From Agrobacterium tumefaciens (GTDB lineage: Bacteria; Pseudomonadota; Alphaproteobacteria; Rhizobiales; Rhizobiaceae): a stretch of 64,000 nt of DNA. The position numbers and the translations under genes are program-made. Every line of letters begins with the position of its first letter. Position 1 is the stretch's first letter. Of the stretch, positions 42,604-52,923 are shown in pieces. The stretch spans positions 1,674,001-1,738,000 of the forward strand of contig NZ_CP039903.1 in NCBI RefSeq assembly GCF_005221385.1, read 5' to 3'. The notes beneath the pieces were generated by a model, which was given only the letters and a program-made list of their open reading frames with translations, made no database searches and was not told the origin of the DNA.

Positions 42604-42641
42604 CGCAAAAAAAGCCGGGTGATCTCTCACCCGGCTTTTTA
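42604..42641. terminator. Bidirectional terminator between DUF817 and rplQ
   Basis: A perfect 12-bp stem (42611-42622 with 42627-42638) and a 4-base loop is flanked by A-run and T-run on the two sides. It ends the ribosomal cluster transcript after rplQ on the minus strand, 29 bases from the rplQ stop, and the DUF817 transcript on the plus strand. Confidence 0.9.
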
Positions 42642-42669
42642 ATTCACAACGCCTGAACGGCGTCAAACC

Positions 42670-43095
42670 TTATGCGGCTTCGGCAGCAGCAGCCTCAGCA
42701 GCAACGCGAGCCTTGTCGGCTGCGCCCTTGGCATCAACGTCGCGCTCGACGAATTCAACGACGGCGAGAGCCGCGTTGTCGCCCTGGCGGTAGCCGGCCT
42801 TCATGATACGCAGGTAGCCGCCGTTGCGGGTTGCGTAACGCGAAGCGATCGCGTCGAACAGCTTGCGAACGGCGTCCTGATCCTTGATCTGCGAGATCGC
42901 CTGACGACGAGCGTGCAGGTCGCCGCGCTTGCCGAGGGTCACGAGACGCTCGACGATCGGACGGATTTCCTTCGCCTTCGGAAGGGTGGTGACGATCTGC
43001 TCATGGGTGATGAGCGAAGCAGCCATGTTGGCAAACATTGCCTTGCGGTGGCTGGCGGTTCTATTGAGCTTGCGGCCTGAATTTCCGTGGCGCAT
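42670..43095 (-). CDS. rplQ: 50S ribosomal protein L17
   Basis: The 141-residue protein of the large subunit sits near the exit-tunnel side. The start [20 protein letters not shown] and [20 protein letters not shown] identify it. A 20-residue Ala/Glu-rich tail is an alphaproteobacterial extension. It is the last gene of the supercluster, 119 bases after rpoA, with a small AGGCAG/CTGCCT hairpin between them. Confidence 0.97.
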   Translation of the reverse strand: MRHGNSGRKLNRTASHRKAMFANMAASLITHEQIVTTLPKAKEIRPIVERLVTLGKRGDLHARRQAISQIKDQDAVRKLFDAIASRYATRNGGYLRIMKAGYRQGDNAALAVVEFVERDVDAKGAADKARVAAEAAAAEAA

Positions 43096-43214
43096 TGCTA
43101 TTCTCCTTTAGTGCAGGTTTCCTGTGCGGACCTGCCGTTTCCTGGCACATGCAGATGACTTATCTGCTGTTTGACGGGGAAAGGCAGTCTTTAAAGGGTC
43201 TGCCTTTTTGATTG

Positions 43215-44225
43215 TTAGTACTGGTCTTCGTAACGCTTTGCGAGATCTTCGATGTTCTCTGGCGGCCATGCCGGCACTTCCATGCCGAGGTGCAGACCCA
43301 TGGAAGCGAGAACTTCCTTGATTTCGTTCAGCGACTTGCGACCGAAGTTCGGCGTGCGAAGCATTTCGGCCTCGGTCTTCTGGATCAGGTCGCCGATATA
43401 AACGATGTTGTCGTTCTTCAGGCAGTTTGCCGAACGAACCGACAGCTCGAGCTCATCGACCTTCTTGAGAAGCGCCGGGTTGAACGCGAGTTCGGTAACC
43501 GATTCTTCTTCTGCTTCCTTCTGCGGCTCGTCGAAGTTGACGAAGACGCCCAGCTGGTCCTGAAGAATGCGAGCGGCGAAGGCAACGGCGTCTTCGCCGG
43601 AAACCGAACCGTTGGTCTCGATCGTCATAATCAGCTTGTCATAGTCGAGAACCTGGCCTTCACGGGTGTTTTCCACCTTGTAGGACACTTTCTTGACCGG
43701 AGAATAGAGGCTGTCCACCGGAATGAGGCCGATCGGGGCATCTTCCGCGCGGTTGCGCTCAGCCGGTACGTAACCCTTGCCGTTGTTGACGGTGAATTCC
43801 ATGCGGATTTCAGCGCCATCATCAAGCGTGCAGATCACGTGGTCTGGGTTCAGGATCTCGATGTCGCCAACCGTCTGGATATCACCAGCGGTAACGGCAC
43901 CCGGGCCCTGCTTGCGCACGACCATGCGCTTGGAATCGTCGCCATCCATCTTGATGGCGATTTCCTTGATGTTGAGCACGATATCCGTCACATCTTCCCG
44001 AACGCCGGGGATGGAGGAGAATTCATGCAGGACACCGTCGATCTGCACGGCCGTCACAGCGGCGCCACGCAGAGAAGACAACAGAACGCGACGCAGCGCG
44101 TTGCCGAGGGTAAGACCGAAACCACGTTCCAGCGGCTCGGCAACCAGTGTTGCCTTGGTGCGGCTGGACGAGGTGAACTCGACCTTGTTCGGCTTGATAA
44201 GTTCCTGCCAGTTCTTCTGAATCAT
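43215..44225 (-). CDS. rpoA: RNA polymerase alpha subunit
   Basis: The 336-residue subunit nucleates polymerase assembly through its N-terminal domain (residues about 1-235), with [20 protein letters not shown] and [18 protein letters not shown] as the dimer and beta contacts. A linker with Glu-rich sequence leads to the C-terminal domain (about 255-320), [20 protein letters not shown], which binds UP-element DNA and activators. It follows rpsK directly because rpsD is not in this cluster. The 196-base leader contains a symmetric hairpin. Confidence 0.98.
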   Translation of the reverse strand: MIQKNWQELIKPNKVEFTSSSRTKATLVAEPLERGFGLTLGNALRRVLLSSLRGAAVTAVQIDGVLHEFSSIPGVREDVTDIVLNIKEIAIKMDGDDSKRMVVRKQGPGAVTAGDIQTVGDIEILNPDHVICTLDDGAEIRMEFTVNNGKGYVPAERNRAEDAPIGLIPVDSLYSPVKKVSYKVENTREGQVLDYDKLIMTIETNGSVSGEDAVAFAARILQDQLGVFVNFDEPQKEAEEESVTELAFNPALLKKVDELELSVRSANCLKNDNIVYIGDLIQKTEAEMLRTPNFGRKSLNEIKEVLASMGLHLGMEVPAWPPENIEDLAKRYEDQY

Positions 44226-44371
44226 CTTTAAACCTTCCGTTCGCCGCCACCATCCAATCGTGACGGACCGAGCATGAAAACACCGAGAGGAACCTAATTC
44301 AGTGGTTCATCAGTGGGTTCTTGAGCGCAAGTCCGTCGATCGAAATCGACGCGCACACGCCAGATACACGA

Positions 44372-44405
44372 AAATTCCGCCTGACCTGAGGACAAGGCGG
44401 AATTT
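44372..44405 (-). terminator. Symmetric hairpin between rpsK and rpoA
   Basis: A perfect 11-bp stem (44372-44382 with 44395-44405) with a 12-base loop starts 17 bases past the rpsK stop. It ends in a run of three or four T on either strand. It could partly end transcription or regulate rpoA relative to the ribosomal genes. Confidence 0.5.
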
Positions 44406-44421
44406 CCGAACCACGGTCGCG

Positions 44422-44811
44422 TCAGACGCGGCGCTTCTTGCGCGGACGGCAACCATTGTGCGGGATCGGCGTCACGTCGCGAATGGAAGTGATCATGAAA
44501 CCGGCAGCCTGCAGAGCGCGAAGTGCCGATTCACGACCGGAACCCGGACCGCAAACTTCAACTTCAAGCGACTTCATGCCGTGTTCCTGAGCCTTCTTCG
44601 CGCAATCTTCAGCAGCGATCTGGGCAGCGAACGGGGTCGACTTGCGCGAACCCTTGAAGCCCTTGGCACCAGCGGACGACCAGGCAATAGCATTGCCCTG
44701 TGCGTCGGTGATGGTGATCATCGTGTTGTTGAAGGTCGAGTTGACGTGCGCAACGCCCGACGTGATATTTTTGCGTTCGCGACGACGGACGCGTGCGGCT
44801 TCCTTGGCCAT
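44422..44811 (-). CDS. rpsK: 30S ribosomal protein S11
   Basis: The 129-residue protein of the platform of the small subunit contacts messenger RNA near the exit site. The blocks [37 protein letters not shown] and the end [11 protein letters not shown] are diagnostic. Length equals that of E. coli. It lies between rpsM (138-base gap) and rpoA. Confidence 0.98.
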   Translation of the reverse strand: MAKEAARVRRRERKNITSGVAHVNSTFNNTMITITDAQGNAIAWSSAGAKGFKGSRKSTPFAAQIAAEDCAKKAQEHGMKSLEVEVCGPGSGRESALRALQAAGFMITSIRDVTPIPHNGCRPRKKRRV

Positions 44812-44949
44812 GTTATACCTTTCATTGATCTCTTCACCGCCGTAACACCAGCGGCTACACCGGCAATCAGCCCGTATTCGAGCTTTTCGCCAAACTCAGA
44901 AAGGCTGGCGCGGACTGCACCAGCCTCCCCTTTCCGGAGAACCGGAAAA

Positions 44950-45318
44950 TTACTTCTTCTTACCAGCGATAGCCTTCGCCGGACCCTTGCGGGTGCGGGC
45001 GTTGGTGTGCGTGCGCTGACCGCGGACCGGAAGGCCACGACGGTGACGCAGGCCGCGGTAGCAGCCGAGATCCATCAAACGCTTGATGTTCATCGACGTG
45101 TCGCGACGAAGATCACCCTCGACCTGATAGTCGCGGTCGATGGCTTCGCGGATCTGAAGAACTTCAGCATCCGTCAGCTGATGAACGCGCTTGTCAGCCG
45201 GAAGACCGACCTTGTCCATGATTTCCTGCGCGAATTTCGGACCAATCCCGTGAATGTAGGTCAGCGCAATAACAACGCGCTTCGCAGTCGGGATGTTGAC
45301 GCCAGCGATACGTGCCAC
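44950..45318 (-). CDS. rpsM: 30S ribosomal protein S13
   Basis: The 122-residue head protein contacts the P-site tRNA and the large subunit. [20 protein letters not shown] and [20 protein letters not shown] are typical. The start is a GTG at 45318 with AAGGAG about 8 bases before it; the longer ATG frame upstream would add 20 residues unlike any S13. It begins the alpha-type block. Confidence 0.97.
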   Translation of the reverse strand: MARIAGVNIPTAKRVVIALTYIHGIGPKFAQEIMDKVGLPADKRVHQLTDAEVLQIREAIDRDYQVEGDLRRDTSMNIKRLMDLGCYRGLRHRRGLPVRGQRTHTNARTRKGPAKAIAGKKK

Positions 45319-45492
45319 GTCTTTTCTCCTTGGTTCCAGTTGCCATCCGGCAAGTGGTGATTCCAGTCGAGCGACCAACAGGGCCGCCAGTTCAAAATTG
45401 ATGTCCGTGACAGGTCAAAACGACCGAACCCGGATCTCCCTTCCCTGAGGGAAATCCGCGCCAGTCGCTTGGGATGTCGCGAGTTGGCGCGG

Positions 45493-45521
45493 TGTTTAAC
45501 GGAATCAGCGCAAAAAAGCAA
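45493..45521 (-). promoter_or_regulatory. Candidate promoter of the rpsM-rpsK-rpoA-rplQ block
   Basis: On the minus strand TTGCTT (45516-45521), a 17-base spacer and TAAACA (45493-45498) lie in the 307-base gap 45319-45625 between adk and rpsM. It would give a leader of about 170 bases that includes a CCCTTCCCTGAGGG hairpin at about 45438-45452. Nothing else is seen in the gap. Confidence 0.4.
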
Positions 45522-45625
45522 CCGGCTCCGCCAAGATTCTTTTGCTATCCAAAGGACGAGCTAAATCATGAGAGCGGCAAATCGGGCGAAAATCGCCGGC
45601 AGATTTTGCCACCCCGCCCCAGCCG

Positions 45626-46216
45626 TCAGACTGAAGCTTTCTCGAGGACGTTTTCAATAGCCTCGGTCACGGCATCGACATCCGCCATGCCATCCAGCGT
45701 CACAAGCTCACCCTGTTCGCTGTAATAGTTCGACAGGGGCGCGGTCTTCTCGCGATATTCCGTCAGCCGCTTGCGGAAGGCTTCCGGATTGTCATCCGAA
45801 CGAACCGTACCGCCGGCGGCGATGGTTTCTGCGACGCGGTTTTCGATTCGGCGAATCAACGCCTCTTCGTCCACCTTCAGTTCAATGACGGCATCTAGGG
45901 CAAGATTCTTCTTGCGCATGTTCTCGGCAAGCGCCTTGGCCTGCGGAACGGTGCGCGGATAGCCGTCGAGAATAAAGCCCTTGGCACAGTCAGGCGCCTC
46001 GATGCGTTCGGAAACGATCTGATTGACGATATCGTCGGACACCAGCCCGCCGGCGTCCATGACGGCCTTGGCGCGCTTGCCGATTTCGGTGCCCGCGCTA
46101 ACCGCAGCGCGAAGCATGTCACCGGTGGAAAGCTGCGGGATCCCGTACTTGTCAGTCAGCCGCTTGGCCTGGGTTCCCTTGCCCGCACCCGGCGGACCCA
46201 AAAATATCAGTCTCAT
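45626..46216 (-). CDS. adk: Adenylate kinase (short-LID form)
   Basis: The 196-residue enzyme equilibrates AMP, ATP and ADP. The phosphate loop is [16 protein letters not shown], the AMP site has [16 protein letters not shown], and [14 protein letters not shown] follows. The LID segment is short ([17 protein letters not shown]), as in other alphaproteobacteria, with no zinc Cys. It overlaps the secY stop by 4 bases, so it is translated with secY. Confidence 0.97.
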   Translation of the reverse strand: MRLIFLGPPGAGKGTQAKRLTDKYGIPQLSTGDMLRAAVSAGTEIGKRAKAVMDAGGLVSDDIVNQIVSERIEAPDCAKGFILDGYPRTVPQAKALAENMRKKNLALDAVIELKVDEEALIRRIENRVAETIAAGGTVRSDDNPEAFRKRLTEYREKTAPLSNYYSEQGELVTLDGMADVDAVTEAIENVLEKASV

Positions 46217-47553
46217 CGTCCCCTCTTTCCTCCACGCAACTTCGACTTCTTGATCAGCCCTTCATATTGCTGCGCGATCAGGTGACCCTGAATTTGCGCA
46301 ACCGTGTCCAGAGTTACACTGACAACGATCAAAAGCGAAGTACCACCAAGGGCTAATGGAATGCCCGTGCGTGCGATAAGTGTCTCAGGAAGGATACACA
46401 CGAAGACCAGATAAATCGCGCCGACCACCGTGATGCGGGTCAGGACGTAATCGATGTACTCCGCGGTGCGGTCACCCGGACGAATGCCCGGAATGAAGCC
46501 ACCGTGCTTCTTGAGGTTATCGGCCGTGTCCTTCGGATTGAAGACGATAGCCGTGTAGAAAAACGCGAAAAACGCGATCAGCAGGCCGTAGAGCGCCATG
46601 AACAACGGCTGCCCATGCTGCAGCGACGCGATGATCGCGGTCGCCCAGGACGGCAGATTGGTGTTTCCGGCAAAACCGGCAGCCGTCGCCGGCAGAAGCA
46701 GCAGCGACGATGCGAAGATCGCGGGAATGACGCCGGCCGTATTGAGCTTCAGCGGCAGATGCGAGGTATCGCCCTGGAACATCCGGTTGCCAACCTGTCG
46801 CTTCGGATATTGTATCAGCAGGCGACGCTGGGCGCGCTCCACAAAGACGATAAGCGCGATGACGCCGATGGCGACGAGGACGACCATAAGGATAAGCGGG
46901 GTCGAAAGCGCACCGGTGCGGCCGAGTTCCAGCGTGCCGGCAAGCGCCTTGGGCAGACCCGCAGCAATACCTGCAAAGATGATCAGCGAAATACCGTTGC
47001 CGATACCACGCGAGGTAATCTGTTCACCGAGCCACATCAGGAACATCGTGCCGCCAAGCAGCGTGATGACAGTGGAAACGCGGAAGAACCAGCCCGGATC
47101 GACCACGAGGCCGTTGCCGCTTTCAAGGCCGACCGCAATGCCATAGGCCTGCAGCGTGCCGAGCAGCACCGTACCGTAGCGGGTGTACTGGTTGATGATC
47201 TTGCGGCCGGCTTCGCCTTCCTTCTTCAACGCTTCGAGCGAGGGCACGACCGAGGTCATGAGCTGCACGATAATCGAAGCGGAGATGTAAGGCATGATGC
47301 CGAGGGCGAAGATCGCCATACGCTCGACAGCACCACCCGCAAACATGTTGAAAAGACCGAGAATGCCGTTGGCCTGGCCCTGGAAGGCCTGCGCATAGGC
47401 TTCTGGGTTCAGGCCCGGAAGCGGAATATGGGTGCCAAGACGGTAGACGAGAAGTGCGGCAAGAGTAAACCAGAGACGCTTTTTCAGATCCTCCGCCTTA
47501 GCGAAGGTCGAAAAATTCAGGTTCGAAGCCAGTTGTTCCGCTGCGGAAGCCAT
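46213..47553 (-). CDS. secY: Protein translocase channel subunit SecY
   Basis: The 446-residue inner-membrane protein forms the SecYEG channel for export and membrane insertion. Ten helices are visible. Key pieces are [20 protein letters not shown] at the start, [18 protein letters not shown], and a cytoplasmic loop [20 protein letters not shown]. The gap from rplO (334 bases) is much longer than the others in this block and holds a palindrome and a stem-loop. Confidence 0.97.
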   Translation of the reverse strand: MASAAEQLASNLNFSTFAKAEDLKKRLWFTLAALLVYRLGTHIPLPGLNPEAYAQAFQGQANGILGLFNMFAGGAVERMAIFALGIMPYISASIIVQLMTSVVPSLEALKKEGEAGRKIINQYTRYGTVLLGTLQAYGIAVGLESGNGLVVDPGWFFRVSTVITLLGGTMFLMWLGEQITSRGIGNGISLIIFAGIAAGLPKALAGTLELGRTGALSTPLILMVVLVAIGVIALIVFVERAQRRLLIQYPKRQVGNRMFQGDTSHLPLKLNTAGVIPAIFASSLLLLPATAAGFAGNTNLPSWATAIIASLQHGQPLFMALYGLLIAFFAFFYTAIVFNPKDTADNLKKHGGFIPGIRPGDRTAEYIDYVLTRITVVGAIYLVFVCILPETLIARTGIPLALGGTSLLIVVSVTLDTVAQIQGHLIAQQYEGLIKKSKLRGGKRGR

Positions 47554-47887
47554 AAATTTCTCCGAATGACCCTTGCCAGCCGACGAAACCGGCCGATGCG
47601 GAAAGGTCTAAAAGATACCGGTTCAAAAACCGGGCTTCGGACGAACACGGCTTTGCGCCGCCATCATGCCTCACCCTGTTTTTTTATGTCCTATCCCCTC
47701 CCCTACGGAAGTTCAAGAACTGTGAGGCTCTCCCTGCAGCACTTTATGCCGCAAGCGGCGCGCATAACAGCTGCACCGCGAAGAGTTTGCCATGATGCAT
47801 CTCTAAATCGATTTAGATCGAAAGCAACATTGGCCAGGGAGCGCAGACGCCCGGAGCACGAAGCCCCGGGCGCCTGAAGTCTATATA
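47554..47887 (-). other. Long rplO-secY spacer with palindrome and hairpin
   Basis: This 334-base stretch holds no gene I can support. It contains a perfect 16-base palindrome (47802-47817, TCTAAATCGATTTAGA) and a GC-rich stem (47849-47855 with 47867-47873) 14 bases beyond the rplO stop. No T-run follows that stem, so a simple terminator is not evident. The palindrome has the A-A-n-C-G-n-T-T core typical of LacI-type operators. Confidence 0.5.
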
Positions 47888-48367
47888 TTACTCGGAAGCT
47901 TCGGCTGCAACCACGAGAAGCTTGATCGAGCCGCCGGCCTTCTCAATCTTTTCGAGTGCAGGCTTGGAAGCGCCGGCAACTTCGAAGGCAACCTTGGCCT
48001 TCAGCTCGCCGTCGGCGAGGATGCGTACACCGTCCTTGACGCGGCGGATAACGCCGGCTGCCTTGAGAGCAGCAGCATCGATCGTTGCGGAAGCGTCGAG
48101 CTTCTTGGCGTCGATGGCGGTCTGGATGCGGCCGAGCGACACAACAGCATATTCGGAACCGAAGATGTTGTTAAAGCCGCGCTTCGGCAGACGACGGTAG
48201 ATAGGCATCTGACCGCCTTCGAAGCCGTTGATGGCGACGCCCGAACGAGCCTTCTGACCCTTCACACCGCGACCACCGGTCTTGCCCTTGCCAGAACCGA
48301 TACCGCGACCTACGCGGATGCGATCCTTGGAGGAGCCTTCGTTGTCTCTGATTTCATTGAGTTTCAT
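47888..48367 (-). CDS. rplO: 50S ribosomal protein L15
   Basis: The 159-residue protein helps assemble the large subunit core. [20 protein letters not shown] and [20 protein letters not shown] mark the Gly/Lys-rich extension into rRNA. About 15 residues longer than in E. coli. It is 16 bases after rpmD and is the last ribosomal gene before the long spacer to secY. Confidence 0.97.
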   Translation of the reverse strand: MKLNEIRDNEGSSKDRIRVGRGIGSGKGKTGGRGVKGQKARSGVAINGFEGGQMPIYRRLPKRGFNNIFGSEYAVVSLGRIQTAIDAKKLDASATIDAAALKAAGVIRRVKDGVRILADGELKAKVAFEVAGASKPALEKIEKAGGSIKLLVVAAEASE

Positions 48368-48383
48368 GATAGGTTACTCCGTC

Positions 48384-48590
48384 TCACTTCTCGTCAACGA
48401 CGCGAACGAGATGCTGGACCGCACGGATCATGCCACGAACCGCCGGAGTATCTTCCAGGGTGCGCTGACGATGCATCTTGTTGAGACCCAGACCGACCAG
48501 CGTCTGACGCTGGATTGCCGGGCGGCGAATAGGGCTGCCGATCTGTTCGACCGTGACAGTCTTCTTGGCTTCAGTAGTTTTCTTGGCCAT
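48384..48590 (-). CDS. rpmD: 50S ribosomal protein L30
   Basis: The 68-residue protein binds 5S/23S r[23 protein letters not shown] and [20 protein letters not shown] are the family pattern. The N-terminus has eight extra residues relative to E. coli. It is 11 bases after rpsE. Confidence 0.96.
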   Translation of the reverse strand: MAKKTTEAKKTVTVEQIGSPIRRPAIQRQTLVGLGLNKMHRQRTLEDTPAVRGMIRAVQHLVRVVDEK

Positions 48591-48601
48591 GATCCAGCTC
48601 C

Positions 48602-49171
48602 TTATTCTTCAGAAGCGTTGCCGGACGCGGCGCGGCGAGCCTGAAGGGTCGCAAACTTAAGACCGCGCTGTGCAGCGATGTCCTTCGGATGAACCTGATG
48701 CTTCAGAGCGTCGAACGTTGCGCGAACCATGTTGTATGGGTTCGACGAACCGGTCGACTTCGCAACGACGTCATGAACGCCCAGCGTTTCGAAAACAGCG
48801 CGCATCGGACCACCGGCGATGATACCGGTACCGGCCTTGGCCGAACGCAGCAGAACCTTGCCGGCGCCATGACGGCCATTGACGTCGTGATGCAGCGTGC
48901 GACCATCGCGCAGCGGAACGAAGATCAGATCGCGCTTTGCGCTTTCAGTTGCCTTGCGGATCGCTTCCGGAACTTCACGAGCCTTGCCGTGGCCGAAGCC
49001 GACGCGGCCCTTCTGGTCGCCGACGACGACGAGAGCGGCGAAGCCGAAGCGACGGCCACCCTTAACAACCTTTGCAACGCGGTTGATCGCGACCAGCTTG
49101 TCGACGAATTCGCTATCGCGCTCTTCGCGGTTCTGGCGATCTTCGCGAGAACCTCTTTTATCCTGTGCCAT
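48602..49171 (-). CDS. rpsE: 30S ribosomal protein S5
   Basis: The 189-residue protein lies at the mRNA entry tunnel and influences decoding accuracy. [20 protein letters not shown] and [20 protein letters not shown] are diagnostic; [20 protein letters not shown] forms the C-terminal domain. It has a charged N-terminal extension ([16 protein letters not shown]). A 119-base gap separates it from rplR. Confidence 0.97.
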   Translation of the reverse strand: MAQDKRGSREDRQNREERDSEFVDKLVAINRVAKVVKGGRRFGFAALVVVGDQKGRVGFGHGKAREVPEAIRKATESAKRDLIFVPLRDGRTLHHDVNGRHGAGKVLLRSAKAGTGIIAGGPMRAVFETLGVHDVVAKSTGSSNPYNMVRATFDALKHQVHPKDIAAQRGLKFATLQARRAASGNASEE

Positions 49172-49290
49172 TGTCCTTGTCCTTTTTCTTTTACGGGTGG
49201 AACGGCAAACGAAAAGACCAGCGGCCTCGATGAGGAGATCCGCATGGCCCGGTGAAATTCCGCCCGGATCGTTGTCCGGGCGGAAAAAAA

Positions 49291-49653
49291 TCAGAAGTTC
49301 AGACCGCCTTCGCGGGCAGCATCTGCCAGGGCCTTGACACGGCCGTGATAGATGAACGCGCCTCGGTCGAATACGACATCCTTGACGCCAGCCTTGACGC
49401 CGCGCTCGGCAACCAGCTTGCCCACGACAGATGCCGCAGCAACGTCGGCGCCGGTCTTGAGCGAGCCGCGCAGATCAGCTTCGAGCGTGGAGGCAGACGC
49501 AAGCGTCTTGCCAGCAACATCATCGATGATCTGGGCGTAGATGTTCTTCGACGAGCGATGAACCGACAGGCGCGGGCGGCCGTTGGCAACCGCCTTGATC
49601 TGGCGGCGCACACGGCTCGCGCGACGTGCAAGTGCTTCTTTCCTGCTAGCCAT
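49291..49653 (-). CDS. rplR: 50S ribosomal protein L18
   Basis: The 120-residue protein binds 5S rRNA with L5. [20 protein letters not shown] and [15 protein letters not shown] are characteristic, followed by [20 protein letters not shown] and [20 protein letters not shown]. It is 12 bases after rplF. Confidence 0.97.
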   Translation of the reverse strand: MASRKEALARRASRVRRQIKAVANGRPRLSVHRSSKNIYAQIIDDVAGKTLASASTLEADLRGSLKTGADVAAASVVGKLVAERGVKAGVKDVVFDRGAFIYHGRVKALADAAREGGLNF

Positions 49654-49665
49654 TTCGCGTGATCC

Positions 49666-50199
49666 TTACTTCTTCTTGCCTTCTTTGCGGACGATACGCT
49701 CTTCAGCGTACTTCACGCCCTTGCCCTTGTAGGGCTCGGGACCACGGTATTCGCGGATTTCCGCGGCTACCTGACCGACCTGCTGCTTGTTGATACCGGA
49801 AACGATGATTTCCGTCGGCTTCGGCACGGCAATGGTGATGCCGACCGGCGGCTCATAAACCACGTCGTGGGAGAAACCGAGCGCCAGCTGCAGGTTCTTG
49901 CCCTGCAGGGCGGCACGATAACCAACGCCGTTGATTTCGAGCTTGCGTTCGTAACCGTCCTTAACACCCTTGAAGATGTTCTCGATCATCGTGCGGGACA
50001 TGCCCCACTTCGAACGAGCTTCCTTGGTGCCATTGGCGGGCGTTACGGAAACGCCGTTATCTTCGAGTTTCAGCTGAATATCGTCGTTTGCGACGAAAAA
50101 CAGTTCACCCTTCGGGCCCTTCGCAGTGACCTTCTGGCCGTCGACATTGGCCGTCACACCTGCGGGAACCGGAACGGGCTTTTTACCGATACGAGACAT
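49666..50199 (-). CDS. rplF: 50S ribosomal protein L6
   Basis: The 177-residue protein sits near the factor-binding site. [20 protein letters not shown] at the start, [20 protein letters not shown] in the middle and [20 protein letters not shown] at the end identify it. Length is exactly that of E. coli. Confidence 0.98.
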   Translation of the reverse strand: MSRIGKKPVPVPAGVTANVDGQKVTAKGPKGELFFVANDDIQLKLEDNGVSVTPANGTKEARSKWGMSRTMIENIFKGVKDGYERKLEINGVGYRAALQGKNLQLALGFSHDVVYEPPVGITIAVPKPTEIIVSGINKQQVGQVAAEIREYRGPEPYKGKGVKYAEERIVRKEGKKK

Positions 50200-50241
50200 T
50201 GTTCAATCCTGTCTGTTCGTTATGGAGATCCGTGCTCGATC

Positions 50242-50640
50242 TTAGAAGACCGAGCAAAGAACCTCGCCACCAACGTTCTGTTCGCGAGCCTGGTGATCGG
50301 CCATCACACCCTTCGGGGTCGAAAGGATGGTGATGCCGAGGCCGTTCGCGACCTGCGGAATGGACTTTACCGAGACATAAACCCGGCGGCCCGGCTTGGA
50401 AACGCGGCCGATCTCACGGATCACGGACGCGCCTTCGTAGTACTTCAGTTCGATGGTGAATTCGGACTTGCCGTTTTCGAAATCGACCTTGGAATAACCG
50501 CGAATGTAGCCTTCAGCCTGCAGCACGTCGAGAACGCGTGCGCGGAGGCTGGAAGCAGGCGTGCTGACCGCAGACTTGCGGCGAGCGGCACCATTGCGGA
50601 TGCGGGTGAGCATATCACCCAAAGGATCAGTCATGGTCAT
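50242..50640 (-). CDS. rpsH: 30S ribosomal protein S8
   Basis: The 132-residue protein binds the central domain of 16S rRNA and in E. coli represses its own operon. [20 protein letters not shown] and [20 protein letters not shown] are diagnostic. The gene begins with ATGACCATGACT, so the true start might be the second ATG at 50634. No S8-binding RNA mimic was searched for in detail. Confidence 0.97.
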   Translation of the reverse strand: MTMTDPLGDMLTRIRNGAARRKSAVSTPASSLRARVLDVLQAEGYIRGYSKVDFENGKSEFTIELKYYEGASVIREIGRVSKPGRRVYVSVKSIPQVANGLGITILSTPKGVMADHQAREQNVGGEVLCSVF

Positions 50641-50652
50641 GTGCCCGTCTCC

Positions 50653-50958
50653 TTACCAGCTCGACTTGACAATGCCCGGCACCTTGCCGGAATTGCCCAG
50701 CTCACGAAGCGCGATACGCGACATCTTGAGCTTGCGATAGAACGCGCGCGGACGGCCCGTTACTTCGCAGCGGTTGCGGATACGCGTCTTCGAGCCGTCA
50801 CGCGGCAGCGAAGCGAGCTTCAGAGTGGCCTTGAACCGGTCTTCGATCGGAAGGGACTGGTTCATTACGATCGCCTTGAGTGCAGCACGCTTGGTGGCCT
50901 GCTGGGCGACCGACTTGCGGCGGCGCTTGTTCTTTTCAACTGCGCTTGTTTTCGCCAT
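50653..50958 (-). CDS. rpsN: 30S ribosomal protein S14 (zinc-independent)
   Basis: The 101-residue protein has the long form without the CxxC pairs of the zinc-binding type. [20 protein letters not shown] at the start and [20 protein letters not shown] then [19 protein letters not shown] at the end are typical. It is 33 bases after rplE. Confidence 0.97.
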   Translation of the reverse strand: MAKTSAVEKNKRRRKSVAQQATKRAALKAIVMNQSLPIEDRFKATLKLASLPRDGSKTRIRNRCEVTGRPRAFYRKLKMSRIALRELGNSGKVPGIVKSSW

Positions 50959-50991
50959 ATCGGAGTTCCTTTTCTACGCTCGTCGTTACGG

Positions 50992-51546
50992 TTAGTGACG
51001 GAACGGGAAGTTGAACTCTGTAAGCAGAGCCCGAGCTTCGTCGTCCGACGTCGCCGTCGTGCAAACGATGATGTCCATGCCCCACATCTGATCAACCTTA
51101 TCGTAGTTGATCTCAGGGAACACAATGTGTTCCTTGATGCCCATGGCGAAGTTGCCACGGCCGTCAAAGCTCTTGGGGTTCAGACCCCGGAAGTCGCGAA
51201 CGCGCGGCAGCGCGATGTTGATCAGACGATCAAGGAATTCATACATTCGTGCGCCACGAAGGGTAACCTTCGCACCGATCGGCATGCCTTCGCGAAGCTT
51301 GAAACCAGCGATCGAATTACGAGCGCGGGTAACGACCGGCTTCTGGCCGGCGATTGCAGCCAGGTCACCGGCAGCAATGGTAGGCTTCTTGGAATCGGCA
51401 GTCGCTTCACCAACACCCATGTTGATCACGATCTTTTCAAGCTTCGGGATCATCATTACGTTGGCGTAGGAGAACTTCTCCTGCATGGCGTCGCGGATGC
51501 GCGACACGTATTCCGTCTTGAGACGCGGCTCGTACTTGTCAGCCAT
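50992..51546 (-). CDS. rplE: 50S ribosomal protein L5
   Basis: The 184-residue protein bridges 5S rRNA to the P-site t[41 protein letters not shown] and [20 protein letters not shown] identify it. It overlaps the rplX stop by 8 bases, which shows tight coupling. Confidence 0.98.
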   Translation of the reverse strand: MADKYEPRLKTEYVSRIRDAMQEKFSYANVMMIPKLEKIVINMGVGEATADSKKPTIAAGDLAAIAGQKPVVTRARNSIAGFKLREGMPIGAKVTLRGARMYEFLDRLINIALPRVRDFRGLNPKSFDGRGNFAMGIKEHIVFPEINYDKVDQMWGMDIIVCTTATSDDEARALLTEFNFPFRH

Positions 51547-51847
51547 CGATCACTTCTCCCGAACGCTTGGCCACGCGGACCTTCTTGCCTTCTACAACAG
51601 AAAAGCCAACGCGGGTCGGCTTGCCATCCTTATCGGCGATGGCAATGTTGGAGATGTGCAAGGATGCTTCCTTGTTGATGATGCCGGCTTCCTGGCCCTG
51701 GGTCTGGCGCTGGTGACGCTTCACCATGTTTACGCCACGCACAACAGCCCGGTCTTCCTTCGGCAAAACCTGGATTACTTCGCCGGTACGGCCCTTGTCC
51801 TTACCGGTCAATACGACAACCTTGTCGCCTTTACGAATTTTCTGCAT
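51539..51847 (-). CDS. rplX: 50S ribosomal protein L24
   Basis: The 102-residue assembly initiator protein has the KOW motif in [20 protein letters not shown], then [20 protein letters not shown] and [20 protein letters not shown]. It is 12 bases after rplN. Confidence 0.97.
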   Translation of the reverse strand: MQKIRKGDKVVVLTGKDKGRTGEVIQVLPKEDRAVVRGVNMVKRHQRQTQGQEAGIINKEASLHISNIAIADKDGKPTRVGFSVVEGKKVRVAKRSGEVIDG

Positions 51848-51859
51848 CGCAATTGCTCC

Positions 51860-52228
51860 TTACAGTACTTCCGGAGCCAGCGAGATGATCTTCATATGGT
51901 TCTTGGCGCGAAGTTCGCGCGGAACCGGTCCGAAGATACGGGTGCCGATGGGCTCTTTCTTGTTGTCGATAAGAACGGCTGCGTTGTTATCGAAACGGAT
52001 GACGCTGCCGTCAGCGCGACGGATGTCCTTGGCGGTGCGCACGACAACCGCCTTCATCACATCGCCCTTCTTGACGCGGCCGCGCGGAATAGCTTCCTTG
52101 ATGGAAACGACAATAATGTCGCCAACAGAAGCATATTTGCGCTTCGAGCCGCCCAGCACCTTGATGCACATGACACGACGTGCGCCGGAATTATCCGCCA
52201 CGTCGAGGTTTGTTTGCATCTGAATCAT
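51860..52228 (-). CDS. rplN: 50S ribosomal protein L14
   Basis: The 122-residue protein lies at the subunit interface. [20 protein letters not shown] at the start and the [19 protein letters not shown] segment are diagnostic. The ATG at 52228 is chosen; an upstream ATG at 52282 adds a non-family leader. It is the first gene of the spc-type block, 234 bases after rpsQ and a terminator-like hairpin. Confidence 0.98.
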   Translation of the reverse strand: MIQMQTNLDVADNSGARRVMCIKVLGGSKRKYASVGDIIVVSIKEAIPRGRVKKGDVMKAVVVRTAKDIRRADGSVIRFDNNAAVLIDNKKEPIGTRIFGPVPRELRAKNHMKIISLAPEVL

Positions 52229-52370
52229 GTCAGGTCGCCTTCTTGTTGTTACCGGAACGGTTGGGCAAACTCTCCCGAGCAAGCCCCCTGCTCCAGCTTA
52301 TGAATATCTCTTTTTTTGCGCGGAAATGTCGTGACAGGGTGGTTTCCCGAGGGACCTTCCGTGCGCATCA

Positions 52371-52399
52371 AAGCAAAAGACGCTCGATTCACGAGCGTC
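52371..52399 (-). terminator. Terminator-like hairpin at the S10/spc border
   Basis: On the minus strand a perfect 8-bp stem (52392-52399 with 52379-52386) with a 5-base loop is followed by TTTTGCTTT. It lies 64 bases past the rpsQ stop in the gap 52229-52462. It is positioned where the S10 operon ends and the spc operon begins in E. coli. A clear promoter for rplN was not found by eye. Confidence 0.65.
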
Positions 52400-52462
52400 C
52401 TTGCGCTGCTTCATACAGGAATTCGCGCCAAGTACAAGATGCCTGGCGCGATTCTGATGAAA

Positions 52463-52699
52463 TTAAGCCTGGGCGGCGACGACCGTCCAGCGCTTGTCCT
52501 TGGAGATCGGTGCGCATTCCTCGATGGAAACGACATCGCCGACCTTGTATTGATTGTTTTCGTCGTGCGCCTTGTACTTCTTCGAACGACGAACGGTCTT
52601 TTGCATGAGCGGGTGAGCGAATCGACGCTCAACCCGGACCACGACAGTCTTCTCGTTCTTGTCGGACACTACGACGCCCTGCAGAATGCGTTTCGGCAT
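52463..52699 (-). CDS. rpsQ: 30S ribosomal protein S17
   Basis: The 78-residue protein binds 16S rRNA early in assembly. [20 protein letters not shown] and [20 protein letters not shown] are typical; the end [17 protein letters not shown] segment is present as [13 protein letters not shown]. It is the last gene of the S10-type block. Confidence 0.97.
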   Translation of the reverse strand: MPKRILQGVVVSDKNEKTVVVRVERRFAHPLMQKTVRRSKKYKAHDENNQYKVGDVVSIEECAPISKDKRWTVVAAQA

Positions 52700-52710
52700 A
52701 TTATTTTTCC

Positions 52711-52911
52711 TTAGGCCTTGGCTTCTGCCGCCTTCTGGCGGGCAATGGTTTTAACGCGGGCGATGTCCTTGCGGACTTCGTTGATGCGCGAGGACTTCTC
52801 CAGCTGGCCGGTCGCCTTCTGGAAGCGCAGGTTGAACTGCTCCTTCTTCAGATCGGCGAGCTTGTCCTTGAGCTGGTCGGCGCTGAGGCCGCGAACTTCA
52901 TCGGCTTTCAT
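52711..52911 (-). CDS. rpmC: 50S ribosomal protein L29
   Basis: The 66-residue helical protein near the tunnel exit helps dock signal recognition particle and trigger factor. [20 protein letters not shown] and [20 protein letters not shown], then [20 protein letters not shown], fit the family. It is 12 bases after rplP. Confidence 0.97.
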   Translation of the reverse strand: MKADEVRGLSADQLKDKLADLKKEQFNLRFQKATGQLEKSSRINEVRKDIARVKTIARQKAAEAKA

Positions 52912-52923
52912 GTGCCTTGCTCC

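Noticed and set aside
46504..47877. Plus-strand open frame of 457 codons over secY
   Set aside because: It is antisense to secY and crosses into the rplO-secY spacer without a ribosome site.
49867..51678. Plus-strand open frame of 603 codons
   Set aside because: It runs antisense through rplF, rpsH, rpsN and rplE, which are certain.
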